Below, piece after piece: positions 7,170 to 16,331 of a stretch of 37,827 bases of DNA. Where the stretch lies: contig JAILKE010000048.1 in the NCBI GenBank assembly GCA_024694125.1, positions 1 to 37,827 on the forward strand. Direction: 5' to 3'. A program made the position numbers and the translations under genes. The first letter of the stretch is position 1, and the number at the start of each line of letters is the position of its first letter. The notes under the pieces are model-generated. The model saw nothing but the letters and a program-made list of their open reading frames with translations. It had not been told where the DNA came from and searched no databases. This stretch comes from Bacteroidales bacterium (GTDB lineage Bacteria > Bacteroidota > Bacteroidia > Bacteroidales > UBA3663).

Positions 7170-8750
7170 ATGAAAAAATCTTTACTCCTTGCCACCTTGG
7201 CATCAGTAGCCAGTTTGACATTGGCAGAACAAAAAACTGTAGTTTTTAACTTCAGCGATCCCACCGTTTATGGATATGAGAAGCCTGAAACTTCAGCCTT
7301 CACCAACCTCAATGTTGGCGACAAGATTTCGTCTGACGGCGTTGACATCGAGGCACTGACCAATGGCTCCACTTCATGCCGTTTCTTTAATTCAGCTGGC
7401 ACCATTACACTACGAATGGCATCAGATTGCTCAATGTCAGTCTCTGCCGGCGGCAACAAGATTACCAGTCTGTCTCTCACAGGCAGCAATATTACATACG
7501 ATACCAACTTCTCTTCGAACCAGACCGGTTGGAACGGATCGGCATGGACAGGTTCCGCCGAGAGCATCACTATCGTCCGCACGAAGAGCACTCTTCAGAT
7601 AGCTACCATGACCGTCATCTACGAAACTGAAGAGGAGGGCGGAGAGACAGGCGGCACCACTACGGTAACTGAGCAGTACGTAGCTATCGATGCAAATGGC
7701 ATCAAGGATTGCTTTGCCAATGCCACTTCGGACGGTGCCAAGTCTATCGTATCTTTCAGCACCGACCAGATGGACGTAGAGGCAGTAGGTGGCCGTACAC
7801 CGAAGGACGTCACGTTAGGCAAAGACCAGACATTCACCGAATGGACGGCAGGATGGAACGAGCCTAAGTGGGATGAGAAGTCTCAGAACCTAAACGACCG
7901 CAAACCAGGCGTTGACACCATTTATTTCTACTATATACAGGGTACAGGCAATCCTGCCGTTGAGATTGGCGTCGATGAACCTACTGAAAAGGATGACTCA
8001 CTCGTTTACAAGGCAAAATACACCTACTACAGCCCAGATGGTTCGCTTGGCATGCCTGTCATGGGTCTCTACTACAAGTTCACCCCTAAGGTTAACGGTA
8101 CAATCAAGGCTCAGATTTGGGCAAATAAAGGCAATCGTTACACCTATGTTGTGAAGGAAAGTGCCAAAACACCTATTGCCTACACCAAAGAGGGTTACAT
8201 CAACAATGTGAGTCGCACCATAGAGGCAACTATGAAGAGCCTCATGACTGGCGAGGATTCTATCGGCACTATGAACGAGAAAGTCTTGCTGAACAATGCA
8301 CAGATTGACTCTATTCACGAAGCTGTACTCTGGAAATACACCTACGTAGATAAGAATGGCGCCACAACCAAGGAACTTACTGCAGCTCAAATCGCTGATT
8401 CAATCGCAGCTGGTGTCATCACGGCCGAAACTCCTATTGACACGGTCAAGAGTCACGGTGTAAACGATCCATATATTATCGCTGGTGGCAACCAGGCATT
8501 CTGGGGTTGGATTACCTTCGAGGTCGAGGCTGGCGAATCATACTGGTTGTTCCAGCACTCTTCACAGGTTGGCTTCACTGGCTACGAGTTCACCTACGAG
8601 ACTGAATCAACAGCTATCGAGACCCTGGCACAGGAACCTGCTACCAGCAAGGGCGGCAACCGCACCTACAACATGGCAGGACAGTTGGTCAACAGCGTAT
8701 CGAGCGGCAATCTCTACCTGCGCAATGGCAAGAAGATCCTCGTACGATAA
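7170..8750 (+). CDS. Secreted protein of the pectin locus with sorting-like C-terminal tail
   Basis: 526 aa, with no enzymatic family recognised. Signal peptide about 1-19 (SLTLA). Residues about 22-150 form a beta-rich domain opening VVFNFSDPTVYGYE and closing TLQIATMTVIYE, a pattern I associate with Prevotella secreted proteins. A Thr/Gly/Glu linker (about 152-165) leads to a second region, about 170-490, containing GKDQTFTEWTAGWNEPKW and long beta-rich stretches. The last 30 residues (TYNMAGQLVNSVSSG, then LYLRNGKKILVR) resemble the C-terminal sorting-like tails common in Prevotella and related to type IX secretion signals. It is the first gene after the locus promoter and is followed by a hairpin at 8790-8818, so it may be expressed above the downstream genes. 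A glycan-binding role is plausible but unproven. Confidence 0.6.
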   Translation: MKKSLLLATLASVASLTLAEQKTVVFNFSDPTVYGYEKPETSAFTNLNVGDKISSDGVDIEALTNGSTSCRFFNSAGTITLRMASDCSMSVSAGGNKITSLSLTGSNITYDTNFSSNQTGWNGSAWTGSAESITIVRTKSTLQIATMTVIYETEEEGGETGGTTTVTEQYVAIDANGIKDCFANATSDGAKSIVSFSTDQMDVEAVGGRTPKDVTLGKDQTFTEWTAGWNEPKWDEKSQNLNDRKPGVDTIYFYYIQGTGNPAVEIGVDEPTEKDDSLVYKAKYTYYSPDGSLGMPVMGLYYKFTPKVNGTIKAQIWANKGNRYTYVVKESAKTPIAYTKEGYINNVSRTIEATMKSLMTGEDSIGTMNEKVLLNNAQIDSIHEAVLWKYTYVDKNGATTKELTAAQIADSIAAGVITAETPIDTVKSHGVNDPYIIAGGNQAFWGWITFEVEAGESYWLFQHSSQVGFTGYEFTYETESTAIETLAQEPATSKGGNRTYNMAGQLVNSVSSGNLYLRNGKKILVR

Positions 8751-8789
8751 ACGAATGAAATCTATCACTCTGATATATTAAAATATAGG

Positions 8790-8818
8790 TGGTGCGCACG
8801 CATAGGACGTGCGCACCA
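8790..8818 (+). terminator. Hairpin after the first pectin-locus gene
   Basis: A perfect 10-bp stem (TGGTGCGCAC with its complement) and a 9-base loop lie 40 bp after the stop. Only ATTACA follows, with no T-run, so it may be an attenuator or an mRNA end-stabilising hairpin between the first gene and the SusCD genes. Confidence 0.55.
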
Positions 8819-9002
8819 TTACACATCTAAGGAGTCCCGAGGAGATTAAGTCAGCCAACTGACTGCAATCCTGGCAGTTGACCGACGATGCACCTCCACG
8901 CACTCCGGACAATAATCTCAAATCTCAAAACGCGTTCTTGGGCATCAACCCCAACCCCCTTTAGACTTACAACTCACATTTTTCACCATAAAAAACCGAA
9001 CA

Positions 9003-10484
9003 ATGAACAAGCAAGTCAAACATCTCGCCATCGCCTTGCCCGTGGCTCTCTCTCTCGCGGCATGTGCTGATGATGGATTTAACAACGACGAAAAATGGGT
9101 GACATCCGTCAAGAATTCGCAGTTGGACAATCCGACAGAAATTACTTACACGAAGACAACGACGTCCGACACGACCAAGACCATCACCTTCACATGGCCA
9201 GTAGTGCATGGTGCCGGAGGATATCTCGTGTCGATCAACAATGTCTTCGACCCAACTGCACCCTTTGCCGTCATCACAGACACACTGGTAGATCGTTGCT
9301 CATTTGCCTATGACCTGCCCAGCGAGCAGGAGTATCAGTTCGAGATCAGGACTGCTGCCAATGACAAATACAACAACAAGGAAGCAGCAAGCTCCAGCGT
9401 CCTGGCGTTTGACACCTATGTTCCTTCGGTCGAGATTCCAAACGGATCGGAAATATCATCATGGTTGGCAGCCAACCTGCAGAACTCGGACGTGGAGCAG
9501 GGCTTCACACTGGAAGCAGGCGGCACCTACACCCTGGACAGCCTGGCTGACTTCGGCACCAACATCGTCGAGTTCCGTGGCAACAAGAACAACCGTCCTA
9601 CCGTCACACTGGGCGAGAAGGGTGGATTCGCCACCAGCGGTGGACTGAAACTGGTTCACGTCAACTTCGACTGCACCAATGCCACCGGACAGACCGGCAT
9701 CATCAACATGGGCAGTGAACCATCAGAAAGTCTGTACAAGTTGTATTCGTCCGACGCCAACAGCAAGTACTACCACGACGAGAGCCCTGTCCAGGCACAG
9801 AACTGTACCTTCAAGGCAGTGCCCAACGCATTCTTTGCCGACGGTGGTGCCAAGTGGTGCGTCAAGACCTTCACCATCGACAACTGCATCATCGAGCTCA
9901 ATCCGAGCGACAGCAAGCTGGGCAGCACGGGATATCCATTCATTGACTTCACCCACAATGGCATCACGGTCAAGGATATCACCTTCAGCAACAGCACCAT
10001 CATAAATCTGAAGAAATCTTCGGCTTACTTCATCCGTTTCACCAACGGATCGAATGCCTCCATACAGAAGGCCTACGGCAAGTCCTACACAGGTTCATTT
10101 GTCATGGATCACTGCACGCTGGTACGCTGTACCACCAGTGGTCAGTTCGGCAACAACTGCTGGACATCGGGCAATGCCACAACCATCTCGTGGAACAGCG
10201 TCATCTTCTACGACTGCTGCCTGCTGCAGAAGCTGGTGCGCAACCTGCCATATACCTTCACCAACGCAGACAACACCATCTGGGGTGTGACCAAGGAGAC
10301 GGACTCGACCGACCAGACCAAGTACGCTACCCTCGAGGACCCAGTCTTCGAAGCAGGTGACTATACTGTTGATGTAATCGAATCTCTCGATCTCTCGAAA
10401 GAGAATGGAGGCCTTAACCTTAAACCCACCAACGGCATCGCTGCTACCCAGCAGTATGGTGATCCACGCTGGTTTGTAGAATAA
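9003..10484 (+). CDS. DUF4957/DUF5123-like lipoprotein of pectin loci
   Basis: 493-aa predicted surface lipoprotein. A signal peptide ends in the lipobox SLAAC (Cys21), followed by ADDG. Residues about 40-135 look like a fibronectin type III domain (TITFTWPVVHGAGGYLVSIN, then EYQFEIRTAA). Residues about 145-490 form a beta-helix-like region with FRGNKNNRPTVTLGEKGGF, LVHVNFDCTNAT, and FIDFTHNGITVKDITFSNST. These patterns match the DUF4957/DUF5123 proteins that sit beside SusC/SusD in pectin loci and resemble the parallel beta-helix of pectic enzymes without obvious catalytic residues. It starts after a 252-bp spacer and ends 12 bp before SusC. A role in capturing pectic oligosaccharides is inferred. 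Confidence 0.75.
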   Translation: MNKQVKHLAIALPVALSLAACADDGFNNDEKWVTSVKNSQLDNPTEITYTKTTTSDTTKTITFTWPVVHGAGGYLVSINNVFDPTAPFAVITDTLVDRCSFAYDLPSEQEYQFEIRTAANDKYNNKEAASSSVLAFDTYVPSVEIPNGSEISSWLAANLQNSDVEQGFTLEAGGTYTLDSLADFGTNIVEFRGNKNNRPTVTLGEKGGFATSGGLKLVHVNFDCTNATGQTGIINMGSEPSESLYKLYSSDANSKYYHDESPVQAQNCTFKAVPNAFFADGGAKWCVKTFTIDNCIIELNPSDSKLGSTGYPFIDFTHNGITVKDITFSNSTIINLKKSSAYFIRFTNGSNASIQKAYGKSYTGSFVMDHCTLVRCTTSGQFGNNCWTSGNATTISWNSVIFYDCCLLQKLVRNLPYTFTNADNTIWGVTKETDSTDQTKYATLEDPVFEAGDYTVDVIESLDLSKENGGLNLKPTNGIAATQQYGDPRWFVE

Positions 10485-10496
10485 AACTCACGATTT

Positions 10497-13400
10497 ATGA
10501 AAAGAATATTAAGTACAACACTCTGTCTCTGCGCAAGCACGGCATTTGTCCTGGCGCAAAATGGAATAGTCACAGGCAAGGTGCTCGATGAGATGGGCGA
10601 ACCTATCATCGGCGCTACCATTCAAGTGGTAGGCTCGACCGATGGCACCATCACCAACACGGATGGCGAATTCTCAATCTCAGCCCCGCAGAAGGCCAGC
10701 CTGCAGATTTCTTATATCGGCTTCATCAGCCAGAACATCAAGGCTTTCAGCGGCCAGACCGTCGTCCTCAAGGAGGATAACCAGCAACTGGAGGAGGTAG
10801 TCGTGGTCGGCTACGGCACACAGAAGAAGGCCCACCTGACCGGTTCGGTAGCAACCGTACAGCTCAACGAGATCGAAGACCTCTCGTCCGGTGGCCTCTC
10901 AACCATGCTGAGCGGTATGGTCAATGGTGTAAGTGTATCGGGCGGTGATGCCCGTCCAGGCGAGAATGCCTCAATCACCATACGTGAGACCAACTCACTC
11001 AAGGACGTCGGTGTAACGGCCCAGGAGCCACTCTACGTCATCGACGGATATATCTATCCTAACGACGTGACAGTTGGCAACACATCCGAGAACCTCGGTG
11101 CCACTGCATTCAACAACCTCGACCCATCGGTCATCGAGAGCATCTCGGTGCTGAAGGATGCAGCTGCTGCCGTCTATGGTTCGCGTGCTGCCAACGGCGT
11201 CATCCTGGTCACCACCAAACGTGGTCAGATCGGCAAGCCGAAGATCAGCTATAGCGGTTCGGTCGGTCTGACGGACGAGGTCTATCGTCCCAAGATGCTG
11301 AGCGCCTACCAGTACGGCCAGGTATTCAATGCCATCAAGGCAGCTGACCCGACCAGCACCACGCTCAACAACCGTACCGACCTGTTCCAGTACGACGAAC
11401 TCCAGGCCATGAAGTCGCTGAACTACGACCTGCTGGACAAGTATTGGGAAACCGGCGTGACACAGAAGCACAGCATCACCCTCTCTGGTGGTTCGGAAGC
11501 AGTTTCGTACTTTGCCGGCATTTCGTACTTCAATCAGGATGGTAACCTGGGCAAGCTCGACTACGACCGCTGGACCTACCGTGCCGGCATCGATGTCAAG
11601 ATCACCAAGTACCTCAAGGCCAACCTCAGCATCAACGGTGACAATTCGGAGAAGAACAAGCCGCTGGTCAAGGTGGGCGGTACCAGCGATGAGAAGGACT
11701 ACAACCTGCTCCTCACCCACTTGCCTTATATCCCTGAGTATGTCAACGGCTATGCAGTGGGCGCCTACGGTGTATCGAACAACCAGGAAACCACCAACCA
11801 GAACTACTCATTCTCCGAGCTGCGCAACAACGGTGACTACTCGAACTCCATGACTGGCAACTTCACCGTCAGCGGTTCGATGGACCTCGACTTCAGTTTC
11901 TGGGAGCCACTCAAAGGTCTGACCGCTCGCATCAACTACAGCAAGAGCATCAACACCAGCAAGGACAATCAGTACGGCACCGACTACACGGTCTATCAGA
12001 TGGTCAACCGCTTCGGTTCGGCCGAACACCTCTACACCCCTACGGGCAGTGACCTCTACACGACGGACTACCTGTACAGCGTAGATAACATGAAGGAGGT
12101 AGCCGTATCCAATGGTTCTCCATCCTTCCTGAGCCGTGCCACCAACCGTACGGACAACTATCAGCTCAACTTCACGCTCAACTACGGCCGCGACTTCGGC
12201 GACCACCACGTAGGTGCCCTGTTCAGCATAGAGCGCAGCGAGGCTGAGAACGAATACCTGTACGGCATGGTCAGTGACCCATATCCATTCACCACGGGTC
12301 AGTCCAACTCGGCCGAAGGCAATACCAAGACTACCACCTTCAAGCGCGGTGAGTCTGGTTCGATGTCCTACATCGGTCGTGCCAACTATGCCTACAACAA
12401 CAAGTACCTCTTCGAGTTCCTGCTCCGTAGCGATGCCTCGACCAAGTTCGCCCCCGAGAACATGTGGGGCTTCTTCCCTGCCATGAGCGGCGGCTGGGTA
12501 ATGAGCCAGGAATCATGGTTGAATGACAATGAGTGGGTCGATTTCCTCAAGCTGCGTGCCAGCTGGGGTCTGACCGGTCGTGACAACACCGCTGCATGGC
12601 AGTGGATGCAGGTCTATGCCCAGGACGCCAACCGCGGACCAGTCTTCGGCGAGGGTATCCTGAACGAGTCAAGCAACCGTATCACCATCAACAAGAACAA
12701 CTCAGCAGTCAACCGCGACGTCACATGGGACAAGTCGTACAAGACGAACTTCGGTATCGACTTCAATACATTGGCCAACCGCCTCGCATTCAACGTCGAT
12801 TACTACTTCATCCACAATCGTGAGATGTTGCTCAACCTGACTCGCTCCGTATCGACCGTGATCGGTACCCAGACTGCAGCCCTCAACATCGGCGAGACCA
12901 ACAACTACGGTGTCGAGGTCGGCATCCGTTGGGCTGACAAGATCGGCACCGACTGGAAGTACAAGGTCAGCGTCAACACCGGCTACTCGGACAACAAGGT
13001 CCTGAACATGGACTGGGAGACCGAGAACCTCTATCGCCAGATTACCAAGAACCATCGCTCGGATGTCGGTCTGTGGGGTATGCAGTGCATCGGCATGTTC
13101 CGTTCATTCCAGGACATCGAGGAGTACTTCGACCGCTATGGCATCACATCGTACATGGGTATGACCAAGGACAAGGTCCGTCCAGGTATGCTCATCTACA
13201 AGGATGTGCGTGGCGCACAGCAGACTGACGGCAGCGCGGCAGGTCCTGACGGCATAGTGGATGCTGACGACGATCAGGTTTGTCTGTCCAACCGTTCGAG
13301 CAACCCTTACGGTTTCACCACCAACTTCTCAGTCACATGGAAGGACCTCTCCGTCACTGGACAGTTCAGTGCATCATGGGGCAGCTACACCACCATCCCT

Positions 13401-13817
13401 GGCGCCGCTCTCAAGACGGGCGACGGTATCGAGACAGCCAACCTGCCTTCGTTCTGGAAGGTCGAGGACATGTACTCATATCAGGATGTATATGATGCAT
13501 CGGGCAACCTCGTAGTCAAGGAGAACCGCGATGCCAAGTATCCTAACCTGGCATACTCGTCGGTCAACGCCGTGACATCCAGCTTCTGGCGCGTCAAGAA
13601 CAACTCTGTCCGCCTGAGCCGCGTCACTTTGGCTTATCGCGTTCCTGCCAAGTGGCTCAAGCGCTACAACATAGACGGTCTGCGATTCAACGTAACCGGC
13701 CAGAACCTGCTTGAGTTCTGCAACGACTATCCGGACGAGTTCATGAGCAAGATGACCACCTACGGCAGCTACCCTACACTGCGCAAGTGGACCATCGGTA
13801 TGAATCTGACCTTCTAA
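10497..13817 (+). CDS. SusC-like TonB-dependent outer-membrane transporter
   Basis: 1106 aa, full length for the SusC/RagA family. Signal peptide about 1-21 (FVLAQ). A carboxypeptidase-regulatory-like domain at about 23-95 reads GKVLDEMGEPIIGATIQVVG. The TonB-box region and plug start at VVVGYGTQKKAHLTGSV, and the plug ends with the SusC hallmark AAAAVYGSRAANGVILVTTK. The rest is a 22-strand-type barrel ending in WTIGMNLTF. It imports oligosaccharides captured by the SusD partner across the outer membrane, using TonB energy. It follows the DUF4957/DUF5123-like gene by 12 bp and precedes SusD by 18 bp, so these three are certainly one transcript. Neighbouring pectate lyase genes point to a pectic substrate. 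Confidence 0.96.
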   Translation: MKRILSTTLCLCASTAFVLAQNGIVTGKVLDEMGEPIIGATIQVVGSTDGTITNTDGEFSISAPQKASLQISYIGFISQNIKAFSGQTVVLKEDNQQLEEVVVVGYGTQKKAHLTGSVATVQLNEIEDLSSGGLSTMLSGMVNGVSVSGGDARPGENASITIRETNSLKDVGVTAQEPLYVIDGYIYPNDVTVGNTSENLGATAFNNLDPSVIESISVLKDAAAAVYGSRAANGVILVTTKRGQIGKPKISYSGSVGLTDEVYRPKMLSAYQYGQVFNAIKAADPTSTTLNNRTDLFQYDELQAMKSLNYDLLDKYWETGVTQKHSITLSGGSEAVSYFAGISYFNQDGNLGKLDYDRWTYRAGIDVKITKYLKANLSINGDNSEKNKPLVKVGGTSDEKDYNLLLTHLPYIPEYVNGYAVGAYGVSNNQETTNQNYSFSELRNNGDYSNSMTGNFTVSGSMDLDFSFWEPLKGLTARINYSKSINTSKDNQYGTDYTVYQMVNRFGSAEHLYTPTGSDLYTTDYLYSVDNMKEVAVSNGSPSFLSRATNRTDNYQLNFTLNYGRDFGDHHVGALFSIERSEAENEYLYGMVSDPYPFTTGQSNSAEGNTKTTTFKRGESGSMSYIGRANYAYNNKYLFEFLLRSDASTKFAPENMWGFFPAMSGGWVMSQESWLNDNEWVDFLKLRASWGLTGRDNTAAWQWMQVYAQDANRGPVFGEGILNESSNRITINKNNSAVNRDVTWDKSYKTNFGIDFNTLANRLAFNVDYYFIHNREMLLNLTRSVSTVIGTQTAALNIGETNNYGVEVGIRWADKIGTDWKYKVSVNTGYSDNKVLNMDWETENLYRQITKNHRSDVGLWGMQCIGMFRSFQDIEEYFDRYGITSYMGMTKDKVRPGMLIYKDVRGAQQTDGSAAGPDGIVDADDDQVCLSNRSSNPYGFTTNFSVTWKDLSVTGQFSASWGSYTTIPGAALKTGDGIETANLPSFWKVEDMYSYQDVYDASGNLVVKENRDAKYPNLAYSSVNAVTSSFWRVKNNSVRLSRVTLAYRVPAKWLKRYNIDGLRFNVTGQNLLEFCNDYPDEFMSKMTTYGSYPTLRKWTIGMNLTF

Positions 13818-13835
13818 ACTCAACACTCTACAACT

Positions 13836-16109
13836 ATGCAATACAAAAAATTAACATACAAAGTCTCACTGTCGGTGGCTTGTCTGGCTCTCGCTGCATC
13901 TTGCGATGATTCTTTCCTGACCGAAAAGAAGAACTACGACAATGTCAACGGTGACATATACAATTACTATGAGGGTGCCCTGGGCCGTATAGATGACCTT
14001 TACTCATGGTGTCTGCCTACAGCAGTGTCGGGTGACACCTGGAACTACCCCTCGAACGGCTCGTCGGACAATCAGTCCAAATCGACCGAGGAGTATTCGG
14101 GATTCGGCTCGTTCGTCGATCCTGATGCTGAGATGTTCATCATGTCGGGCAACATTGCGCCTGACTACTTCCACAACCAGTCGAACAATATCCAGGCCAG
14201 CGTATGGGGCCGCATCCGCAACATCAACGACGTCATCAAGGGCGTCACTGAGGGTTCACTCTCGGACGACGAGAAGAAATGGTTCCTGGGTCAGGCTCAC
14301 TTCTTCCGCGCATGGTGCTACTACCTGATGGTCAAGTGGTACGGCGGTGTGCCCATCATCACCACCGTCGAGGAACCTCTCGAGGAGTCACACTACACCC
14401 GCGCCACCACCGAGGAGTGCATCAACTTCATCGTGAGTGACCTGAACTTGGCTGCCGAGGAGCTGGGCACCTTCGAGGCCGTCGGCGATAACTGGGGCCG
14501 TGTCACCGCAGGTACTGCTCTGGCGCTCAAGGGCCGCGTGTTGCTGCTGTGGGCGAGCCCTATCTTCAACCGCGCCAACGACCAGTCCCGCTGGACCAAT
14601 GCATACACCGAGATGCTGAACGACCTGCAGACCATCAACTCTCTGGGTTACGGTCTGTACCAGACCAGCACCAACGTGAATGGTTCGGACTTCGCTGCTA
14701 CATTCAGCCAGAGCACCTTCAACCCCGAGGCTCTCTTCGTCACCCTCTACAACACCATCCAGAGCGGCGACACACAGAAGAACAACACCTGGGAGCGCTC
14801 CATCCGTCCTAAGAATACTTCCGGCTCGGGTCTGGCTCCATCGGCCATGCTGGTGGACCTCTTCCCTATGAGCGACGGCAAGATTCCTGCATCGACCGGC
14901 ACCTACACGCTGCTCTCCACATCGGACAGCGCCTACAACAAGGAGTATCCATTCATGAACCGCGACCCACGCTTCTACCGCACCTTCGGTTTCCCAGGTG
15001 CACGTTGGGCCTTCGACGGCGATGCCACATTGGCCGACGCAGACAATCCGTCGTATGACAAGGGTCACAACTACGTGCTGTGGAACTACTGCTGGTACGA
15101 GAATAACGATGACCGCGCCAACGTACAGAAGTCCGGCTACTTCGGCGACAACCTCCTGGCCAATGGCAAGGGTATGTATGTGCGCAAGCGTACGGATGAC
15201 TACGACGTCAACACATCTCCTCTCTACGCCAACTGGTCGGCATCGAGCACTGTGAGCGGATTCGTCTATTCGGCTGCTCCATACATCGAACTGCGTTATG
15301 CCGAGGTACTGCTCAACCTGGCCGAGGTCTGCGCCGGCGCCGGCAATCTGGACGAGGCTGCCAGCTACCTGAAGCAGATTCGCCAGCGTGCAGGTTATGC
15401 TGCCGGAGCTGAGGGCCTGGACGAAATCACCAGCTCACAGCAGAAGTGTATGTCGGCCGTTCTGTACGAACGTATGATCGAGCTGGCATACGAGGGCAAG
15501 CGATTCGACGACATGCGCCGCTGGTTGCTCTTCGACGGTGGTGCCAACTTCTCCGAGATTGAGGATTGTCCTGACAGCTGGAAACTGACTGGATGGGACG
15601 GCAATACCTGCACATGGTTGGGCTTCAAGCAATTCAACGGCCAGCGCCGCGAGAACATGGAGTTCCGCCTGCGTGACGGCCTGGGCAATGGCTCAACGAC
15701 CAAGGGCTCCGACCCTCTCATCAAGTTCATGAACCTGGTAGATACCCTCCGTGCACACGGCATTGCCCCAGACGAGATGCCTGACGAACTTGCTGATGCC
15801 GGTTACAGCGAAATGCCTGGTGACCTGGACTACATGACGGATTTCGTATCGATGGACTTCACTCAGTCACTCACTTCGCAGCAGGAGACGCTCAAGGAGT
15901 TCTACGAGCAGTACTTCGTGCGCAAGCTGAAGAAGGGCGACGCATACGACTCGAACAATACGCCTAAGTACATGCACTACTTCGCCAAGTACTATCTGCT
16001 CGGCTTGCCTCAGGGCGCACTCACCTCGGACTCTGGCTTGGAACAGACCATCGGCTGGGAAGACTCGAACAACGGTGGTGCCAATGGTACCTTCGACCCA
16101 CTGAAGTAA
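13836..16109 (+). CDS. SusD/RagB-like glycan-binding lipoprotein
   Basis: 757-aa lipoprotein, with the lipobox LAASC at Cys23 followed by DDS. It caps the SusC transporter and binds its oligosaccharide cargo at the cell surface. Family features include the early CDDSFLTEKKNYDN segment, the helical TPR-like scaffold with GQAHFFRAWCYYLMVKWYGGVPIIT (written here in parts: AHFFRAWCYY and KWYGGVPII), and the C-terminal RYAEVLLNLAEVCA plus YERMIELAYEGKRFDDMRRW segments, where SusD proteins carry LAFEGxRxxDLxRW. The usual SusD length is about 500-600 aa. This one has an additional region of roughly 150 aa around 590-757, following the RRW motif. Two hairpins follow its stop. Confidence 0.95.
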   Translation: MQYKKLTYKVSLSVACLALAASCDDSFLTEKKNYDNVNGDIYNYYEGALGRIDDLYSWCLPTAVSGDTWNYPSNGSSDNQSKSTEEYSGFGSFVDPDAEMFIMSGNIAPDYFHNQSNNIQASVWGRIRNINDVIKGVTEGSLSDDEKKWFLGQAHFFRAWCYYLMVKWYGGVPIITTVEEPLEESHYTRATTEECINFIVSDLNLAAEELGTFEAVGDNWGRVTAGTALALKGRVLLLWASPIFNRANDQSRWTNAYTEMLNDLQTINSLGYGLYQTSTNVNGSDFAATFSQSTFNPEALFVTLYNTIQSGDTQKNNTWERSIRPKNTSGSGLAPSAMLVDLFPMSDGKIPASTGTYTLLSTSDSAYNKEYPFMNRDPRFYRTFGFPGARWAFDGDATLADADNPSYDKGHNYVLWNYCWYENNDDRANVQKSGYFGDNLLANGKGMYVRKRTDDYDVNTSPLYANWSASSTVSGFVYSAAPYIELRYAEVLLNLAEVCAGAGNLDEAASYLKQIRQRAGYAAGAEGLDEITSSQQKCMSAVLYERMIELAYEGKRFDDMRRWLLFDGGANFSEIEDCPDSWKLTGWDGNTCTWLGFKQFNGQRRENMEFRLRDGLGNGSTTKGSDPLIKFMNLVDTLRAHGIAPDEMPDELADAGYSEMPGDLDYMTDFVSMDFTQSLTSQQETLKEFYEQYFVRKLKKGDAYDSNNTPKYMHYFAKYYLLGLPQGALTSDSGLEQTIGWEDSNNGGANGTFDPLK

Positions 16110-16112
16110 ACC

Positions 16113-16173
16113 GCGGAGGCCCCTCCGCCTACCTATATCTGATTGAACTATGCTCCCTGACCGGAGCATAGTT
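16113..16173 (+). terminator. Two hairpins between susD and the pectate lyase gene
   Basis: A G/C-rich hairpin lies at 16113-16128 (GCGGAGG with its complement, tight loop). A perfect 11-bp stem pairs 16146-16156 (aactatgctcc) with 16163-16173. Only a short T-rich end (tttaattgg) follows, so partial termination or 3'-end protection of the SusCD message is more likely than full termination. Confidence 0.55.
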
Positions 16174-16331
16174 TAATTGGCAATAATCCAAAATCTCCAC
16201 GCAGCGTGATGCTCCACGAGACTATAGATTGAACCCGAGACCAAAGATATTGTATAGAAGAATATCCTCATTTATAATTCAGGATTATCCATTCCATATT
16301 ATTTAATTCTCCCATTTTAATAAAGCACATT

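Noticed and set aside
16200..16331. Separate promoter for the pectate lyase gene
   Set aside because: The region is A/T-rich but has no TAnnTTTG on the plus strand. I therefore treat the gene as part of the upstream transcript, despite the hairpins.
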